Assembly: GCA_018663165.1 (NCBI GenBank)
Contig: JABJES010000167.1
Span: 1-10,078, forward strand
Direction: 5' to 3'
DNA length: 10,078 nucleotides
From: Rhodospirillaceae bacterium
GTDB lineage: Bacteria; Pseudomonadota; Alphaproteobacteria; UBA11136
The number at the start of each line of letters is the position of its first letter. Position 1 is the stretch's first letter. The notes beneath the pieces were generated by a model. That model was not told the DNA's origin. It was given only the letters and a program-made list of their open reading frames with translations, and made no database searches. Made by a program: the position numbers and the translations under genes. This document shows, piece by piece, positions 6,410 to 10,078 of this stretch.

Positions 6410-6918
6410 CTGGGAAAGAGCTTGAGTTGACGCTTGAGTTCGATCATCTGAAGACAAGCCCTGGCGGCACGTCCACCCTGGTCGCCCTTGTCAATCGCAG
6501 CCCGCGCCATCGCCTGTTCCTTGTTCTCAACAGTGAGGAGGCCAAAACCAACAGCAAGGGTGGCTTCTCGCGCCAGTTCCATGACTCCATGGGTCGCCTC
6601 GTGACAGACAAGATCATAATGGCTGGTTTCGCCGCGAATGACACAGCCAAGAACGATAAAACCATCAAAGCGGCGAAATTCCTGGGAAAACTCCTTGGCC
6701 CGAAGGGCGTAACGAATGGCGGCGGAAATTTCCAGTGCCCCAGGGACCTTCACAGAGCGAAAGGGAACCTTGTTCTCGTCTAAAACCTTGACCGCCCCTT
6801 TTAACAGCTCAGCGCAAATGTCTTTGTAGAAGGGCGCTTCAATAATCAGGATATGAGGCTTATCCGCCTGATCGAGCATATCACCCTCGATCTCGAAGAT
6901 TGGTAACTTGTCACCCAT
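6406..6918 (-). CDS. ribH: 6,7-dimethyl-8-ribityllumazine synthase (beta chain)
   Basis: Lumazine synthase condenses 5-amino-6-ribitylaminouracil with 3,4-dihydroxy-2-butanone 4-phosphate to give the substrate of riboflavin synthase. It usually assembles as pentamers or icosahedral shells. The 170-residue protein shows the substrate-binding 'HILIIEAPFYKDI' (22-34, aromatic F30), 'VPGALEIS' (58-65) and 'VLGCVIRGETSH' (89-100) with catalytic H100. I chose the ATG at 6918, not a further-upstream start inside ribB, because GGGAGG stands 8 bases before it, it lies just after the ribB stop (6923), and the family N-terminus fits. The stop TGA overlaps the nusB ATG as ATGA. Confidence 0.96.
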   Translation of the reverse strand: MGDKLPIFEIEGDMLDQADKPHILIIEAPFYKDICAELLKGAVKVLDENKVPFRSVKVPGALEISAAIRYALRAKEFSQEFRRFDGFIVLGCVIRGETSHYDLVCHEATHGVMELAREATLAVGFGLLTVENKEQAMARAAIDKGDQGGRAARACLQMIELKRQLKLFPR

Positions 6919-6922
6919 CGAT

Positions 6923-8083
6923 TTAGCCTCCCTGATTTTCTTCGTCGTCACCGGCCTCAAGCGGTCGCTGCTCAACCACGCTCAACCCATATCCGTCCAG
7001 CCCAATGATGGTGCGTCTGGTATTTGATAGCAAGATCATATCCTTTATGCCGAGGTCTAGCAAAATTTGTGCACCGACGCCGTAATCCCTGAGTTGAACC
7101 GCCGGTTGATCATTTTTATCGCCACTATTCTCGCTGCCTTCACCGGCCTGCACCTTAAGACGCTCAAGCAGACTGGTCGGTCGTGGTTCGCGGATGAGAA
7201 CGACCACACCGCGCCCCTCCTCCCCGATCATCCGCATGGCTGACTGCAAGGCACCGCCGTGACCGGAATGACTGTCGCCCAGAACGTCTTCGAGAACATT
7301 CAGCCCATGCATACGCACCAGAACCGGATCAGATGTTGTAATATCCCCCTTCACCAGGGCGATATGTTCAGCGTAAGCCACCCGGTTGACGTAAACAATC
7401 ATTCTGAAATCGCCACCGTGAATACTGTTAAAGCGAGTTTCAAGCACCGGATCGACAACTTTCTCGGTCCGACGGCGATAGGCGATAAGATCGGCAATCG
7501 TCGCAATCTTGAGATCATGGGCCTTGGCGAAGGTGACCAGATCGGGCAGACGGGCCATGGTGCCGTCATCATTCATGATCTCGCAGATAACGCCGGAAGG
7601 ATCACGACCGGCAAGACGCGCAATATCAACCGCCGCCTCCGTATGACCGGCGCGAACCAGCACCCCTCCATCCCGCGCCACCAACGGAAAAACGTGACCC
7701 GGCGAAACAATATCGCCTGGCACGGAAGATGGATCGATCGCAGCCGAAATGGTGCGCGCGCGGTCGGCCGCCGAGATGCCCGTCGTTACCCCTTCGCGGG
7801 CCTCGATGGATACCGTAAAGGCGGTTTGATGACGCGAGGCGTTTTCCGTCGACATCAACGCCAGGCCGAGTTTATTGACACGACCTGATGTAATAGACAG
7901 ACAGATCAGCCCGCGCCCATGCTTGGCCATGAAGTTAACCGATTGAGCATCCGCCATGTCAGCGGGAATAACGAGATCGCCCTCGTTTTCACGGTCTTCG
8001 TCATCAACGAGAATAAACATGCGCCCGGCCCGCGCCTCGTCGATTACCTCTTCAATCTTTGAGAGATAGTCTTTGTCACTCAT
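6923..8083 (-). CDS. ribB: 3,4-dihydroxy-2-butanone 4-phosphate synthase with degenerate GTP cyclohydrolase II-like domain (RibBX type)
   Basis: The N-terminal domain (about residues 5-203) is an intact DHBP synthase, which turns ribulose 5-phosphate into the four-carbon unit used by RibH. It shows the acidic metal-binding loop 'DDEDRENEGD' (27-36) and 'RAGHTEAAVD' (144-153). The C-terminal domain (about 211-378) has the GTP cyclohydrolase II fold signature and keeps 'RDYGVGAQIL' and a GLDGYGL-like end. The three zinc cysteines of true RibA are replaced: aligned to the canonical HSECLTGDVF..LRCDCG motif they are V263, S273 and H275. The usual RQEGRGIGL motif reads 'REPRPTSLL' (298-306). The second domain is therefore very unlikely to hydrolyse GTP. 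Such fusions are often annotated ribBA; the RibBX variant is known in Proteobacteria and its tail has no agreed function. Starts in an ATGA overlap with ribE. Confidence 0.95.
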   Translation of the reverse strand: MSDKDYLSKIEEVIDEARAGRMFILVDDEDRENEGDLVIPADMADAQSVNFMAKHGRGLICLSITSGRVNKLGLALMSTENASRHQTAFTVSIEAREGVTTGISAADRARTISAAIDPSSVPGDIVSPGHVFPLVARDGGVLVRAGHTEAAVDIARLAGRDPSGVICEIMNDDGTMARLPDLVTFAKAHDLKIATIADLIAYRRRTEKVVDPVLETRFNSIHGGDFRMIVYVNRVAYAEHIALVKGDITTSDPVLVRMHGLNVLEDVLGDSHSGHGGALQSAMRMIGEEGRGVVVLIREPRPTSLLERLKVQAGEGSENSGDKNDQPAVQLRDYGVGAQILLDLGIKDMILLSNTRRTIIGLDGYGLSVVEQRPLEAGDDEENQGG

Positions 8084-8670
8084 CGGCGGGCTTCCTCCAG
8101 GCGGGCGACGTAGCGCGCCAGCATATCGATTTCAAGATTGAGATGGTCGCCAATTTTTAAATTGCCAAAGGTGGTGACCTCAAGGGTATGGCCGATAATA
8201 TTGACGCCGAAACGATTACCTTCAACCCAGTTGACGGTTAGGGAGACGCCATCAAGGGCGACCGATCCTTTGGGCGCGATGTAGGCCATCAGAGACTCTG
8301 GCGCCGTGAACGTGAAGAGCCGCGAATCGCCTTCTGTCTCAACGGCCAGAACTTCTGCCACACCATCCACATGCCCTGAAACGATATGACCACCCATCTC
8401 ATCACCAAGTCTCAAAGAGCGTTCGAAATTGACCGGACTTCCCTCAGCCCAATCTCCGAGCGTTGTCTTTGACAGGGTTTCGGCCGATGCGGCAACGGCG
8501 AACCAGTCCGGCCCCTTATCGATAACCGTAAGGCAGACCCCCGAACAGGCAACAGACGCGCCGAGTTCGAGATCGCCGGTTTGAAGGCCGGTTGTGAATT
8601 CATAGGTAACGTCACCGCTCTTTGCCACGGAACGCACCTCGCCTCTGTCTTTGACGATCCCGGTAAACAT
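8080..8670 (-). CDS. ribE: Riboflavin synthase (alpha chain)
   Basis: This enzyme dismutates two molecules of 6,7-dimethyl-8-ribityllumazine into riboflavin plus the pyrimidinedione that RibH reuses. The 196 residues form the two tandem lumazine-binding barrels expected of the family. The first starts with the classic 'MFTGIV' and contains 'CSGVCLTV' (42-49). The second starts near 'GGHIVSGHVDG' (93-103) and contains 'LDGVSLTV' (139-146). The ATG lies 6 bases after the ribD stop with GGAAGGG some 15 bases upstream, so coupling to ribD is likely. The TGA stop overlaps the ribB start as ATGA. Nothing is unusual in the protein. It is called ribC in some nomenclatures. Confidence 0.97.
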   Translation of the reverse strand: MFTGIVKDRGEVRSVAKSGDVTYEFTTGLQTGDLELGASVACSGVCLTVIDKGPDWFAVAASAETLSKTTLGDWAEGSPVNFERSLRLGDEMGGHIVSGHVDGVAEVLAVETEGDSRLFTFTAPESLMAYIAPKGSVALDGVSLTVNWVEGNRFGVNIIGHTLEVTTFGNLKIGDHLNLEIDMLARYVARLEEARR

Positions 8671-8676
8671 GCGCGC

Positions 8677-9846
8677 TTAATTCATCCCTTCCGTACTGGT
8701 GGCGCGTTCGAAGACTTCCATTGTGTCTTCGCCGCAAAGGCTGTGCTCCACAGGGGTGAAATCGGCTGTTTGAGACAATCTGTCAACGCCAAAGGGCGCG
8801 GTAGCGGAAATTCCGTCGCCGCCCATGAGCCGTGGCGAGCGGAACCAAACCAGCCGATCAACCAGATCGGCCCGGATCATTGAAGCCGCCAGATGGGACC
8901 CCCCTTCCACAAGAAGACGGGTAATACCGCGCTCACCCAGCGCTTTTAGTGCCTCAAGGAGATCGAGGTTATGATCGCCATCGGCGCCAATTTCGATCAC
9001 CTGCAAGCCGCATTCCCGAAAAGCCTGGGCGCGAAGGGGCTCGGCATCCTGGCGGGTTAGAATCCAGGTTGGACGCGCCGATGCCGTCATCACAAGACGG
9101 CTGGTCAGGGCCAGACGCAAACGGGAATCGATGACGATGCGCAAAGGTGAAAAATCTTCTAATCCCTCAAGTCGGCAATCAAGCATGGGATCATCGGCAA
9201 GAGCTGTGCCTGAGCCGATCAAAACCGCATCATGGTCCATACGCAACCCCTGAACCCGACGCCGCGACGCGACGCCGGTGATCCAGCGGCTTTCACCCCG
9301 ATGGGTGGCAATGCAGCCATCAAGCGTCGTTGCCAGCTTCAGGGTGACCAGGGGACGGCCCAAAGTGGTGGCCAGGATAAATCCGGCATTAAGGGCCTCG
9401 GCCTCGTCTTGACGCACACCCATGGTGGTGTCTATTCCCGCTGCTTCGAGCATCGCCATCCCCTGGCCCGAGACTCGTGGATCAGGATCAGGTGCGCTCG
9501 CGACAACCCGGACGACACCTGCATCGATCAAGGCCTGGGCACAGGGCGGCGTTTCGCCAAAATGGGCACAAGGTTCAAGAGAAACATAAGCAGTAGCGCC
9601 AGCCGCCAAATCACCAGCCCGTAAAAGCGCCTCTGTTTCGCCGTGGGGACGACCAAAGGGCTGGGTCCAGCCACGGCCGACAATCCGCCCAAAAGGAGAC
9701 GACCCAAGATCAGGCCGCACCAGCACGCAGCCGACAGCGGGATTGGGCCAGACACGCCCCAACCCCCGCCGGGCAAGCCTTAAACTCGCGGCGATTAAGT
9801 GGTCGTCCAGGGCCTCATTCGGTAGATTCTGTTTCGTCTTCGTCAC
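8677..9846 (-). CDS. ribD: Bifunctional diaminohydroxyphosphoribosylaminopyrimidine deaminase / 5-amino-6-(5-phosphoribosylamino)uracil reductase RibD
   Basis: RibD carries out steps two and three of riboflavin synthesis in the cytoplasm: zinc-dependent deamination of the pyrimidine, then NADPH-dependent reduction of its ribosyl chain. The 389-residue length is normal for the two-domain enzyme. The N-terminal cytidine-deaminase-like domain (about residues 12-155) shows 'WPNPAVGCVLV' and the zinc site 'PHGETEAL' (H68, catalytic E70) with 'LEPCAHFGETPPC' (C93, C102). The reductase domain (about 160-380) shows 'LATTLDGCIA', 'SRWITG' and 'DAVLIGSGTALADDP'. The start is a GTG inside nrdR with no strong ribosome site, so initiation is probably coupled to nrdR translation; the exact start is less sure than the rest. 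ribE begins 6 bases after the stop codon. Confidence 0.96.
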   Translation of the reverse strand: MTKTKQNLPNEALDDHLIAASLRLARRGLGRVWPNPAVGCVLVRPDLGSSPFGRIVGRGWTQPFGRPHGETEALLRAGDLAAGATAYVSLEPCAHFGETPPCAQALIDAGVVRVVASAPDPDPRVSGQGMAMLEAAGIDTTMGVRQDEAEALNAGFILATTLGRPLVTLKLATTLDGCIATHRGESRWITGVASRRRVQGLRMDHDAVLIGSGTALADDPMLDCRLEGLEDFSPLRIVIDSRLRLALTSRLVMTASARPTWILTRQDAEPLRAQAFRECGLQVIEIGADGDHNLDLLEALKALGERGITRLLVEGGSHLAASMIRADLVDRLVWFRSPRLMGGDGISATAPFGVDRLSQTADFTPVEHSLCGEDTMEVFERATSTEGMN

Positions 9847-10078
9847 TCAGCTTGCCCACGAAATCCTCAAAATCCTTGGCCTCGCGGAAATTACGATAGA
9901 CCGATGCAAACCGCACATAAGCGACCTGATCGAGCTGGGCCAGGGCATCCATCACCATTTCACCGATCGTTGCAGTGGGAATTTCATTCTCACCAGAACT
10001 TTCCAGACGGCGCTGAATGCTGTTGACCACCCGTTCGATCTGTTCTGAATCGACGGGAAGTTTTCGGCACGAAATAGA
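9815..10078 (-). CDS. nrdR: Transcriptional repressor NrdR, C-terminal part (5' end cut by window edge)
   Basis: NrdR is the zinc-ribbon/ATP-cone repressor that binds NrdR boxes and represses ribonucleotide reductase genes according to dATP/ATP level. The N-terminal zinc ribbon and most of the ATP-cone lie beyond the window. The visible 87 codons cover the end of the ATP-cone and the C-terminal helices. They begin in a 'CRKLPV' segment and include 'IGEMVMDALAQLD' and the family signature 'VAYVRFASVYRNF', followed by an acidic tail ending DEDETESTE. The stop is TGA at 9815-9817. The gene runs into ribD with a 32-base overlap, which suggests one transcript and translational coupling. nrdR directly upstream of ribD is a common order in Proteobacteria. 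Identification is firm; the true start cannot be seen. Confidence 0.95.
   Translation of the reverse strand, partial: SISCRKLPVDSEQIERVVNSIQRRLESSGENEIPTATIGEMVMDALAQLDQVAYVRFASVYRNFREAKDFEDFVGKLSDEDETESTE

Noticed and set aside
7259..7888. Plus-strand open frame of 209 codons opposite ribB
   Set aside because: Shadow of the conserved ribB gene; no recognisable motif and no ribosome site.

Overview
This window reads as a conserved housekeeping stretch of an alphaproteobacterial chromosome of moderately high GC. The organism call rests on the gene order (nrdR-ribD-ribE-ribB-ribH-nusB-thiL next to hppA; bamE diverging from a bc1-complex chaperone gene, then yceD-rpmF-plsX), on the Alphaproteobacteria-type ubiquinol-cytochrome c chaperone, and on the RibB protein with a decayed RibA-like tail. 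Genus cannot be fixed from the sequence alone. There are no transposases, phage genes, tRNAs, rRNAs, CRISPR arrays or signs of horizontal transfer.

Right half (10078 down to 4873, all minus strand): a tightly packed operon. The C-terminal half of nrdR (cut by the window edge) overlaps ribD; then follow ribE, ribB (RibBX-type), ribH, nusB and thiL. Every junction is an overlap or a gap of a few bases, twice as ATGA. The operon makes riboflavin from the GTP cyclohydrolase II product and ribulose 5-phosphate, supplies an antitermination factor, and phosphorylates thiamine monophosphate. GTP cyclohydrolase II itself is missing: the RibA-like half of RibBX has lost all three zinc cysteines, so a true ribA must lie elsewhere.

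Centre (4872 down to 2519): a 260-base intergenic region, then hppA, a proton-pumping membrane pyrophosphatase of the K+-independent type, also on the minus strand. Just before hppA is a terminator-like hairpin with a T7 tract, placed so that it could act as an attenuator in the hppA leader. A strong 12-bp-stem terminator lies between the converging 3' ends of hppA and bamE.

Left half (2436 down to 1): bamE (plus strand, TTG start, outer-membrane lipoprotein) diverges from a cytochrome bc1 assembly chaperone gene. The chaperone gene has its own weak terminator. After an AT-rich promoter region with a perfect 7-bp-arm palindrome come yceD (DUF177), rpmF (ribosomal protein L32) and the start of plsX, the usual ribosome / fatty-acid-phospholipid cluster. 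yceD carries an in-frame 12-bp tandem repeat that adds a (GDIT)n tract just before its conserved C-terminal motif.

I found no clearly undescribed multi-gene system. The points most worth a second look are the GDIT repeat, the hppA leader, the RibBX tail, and the structured bamE leader.
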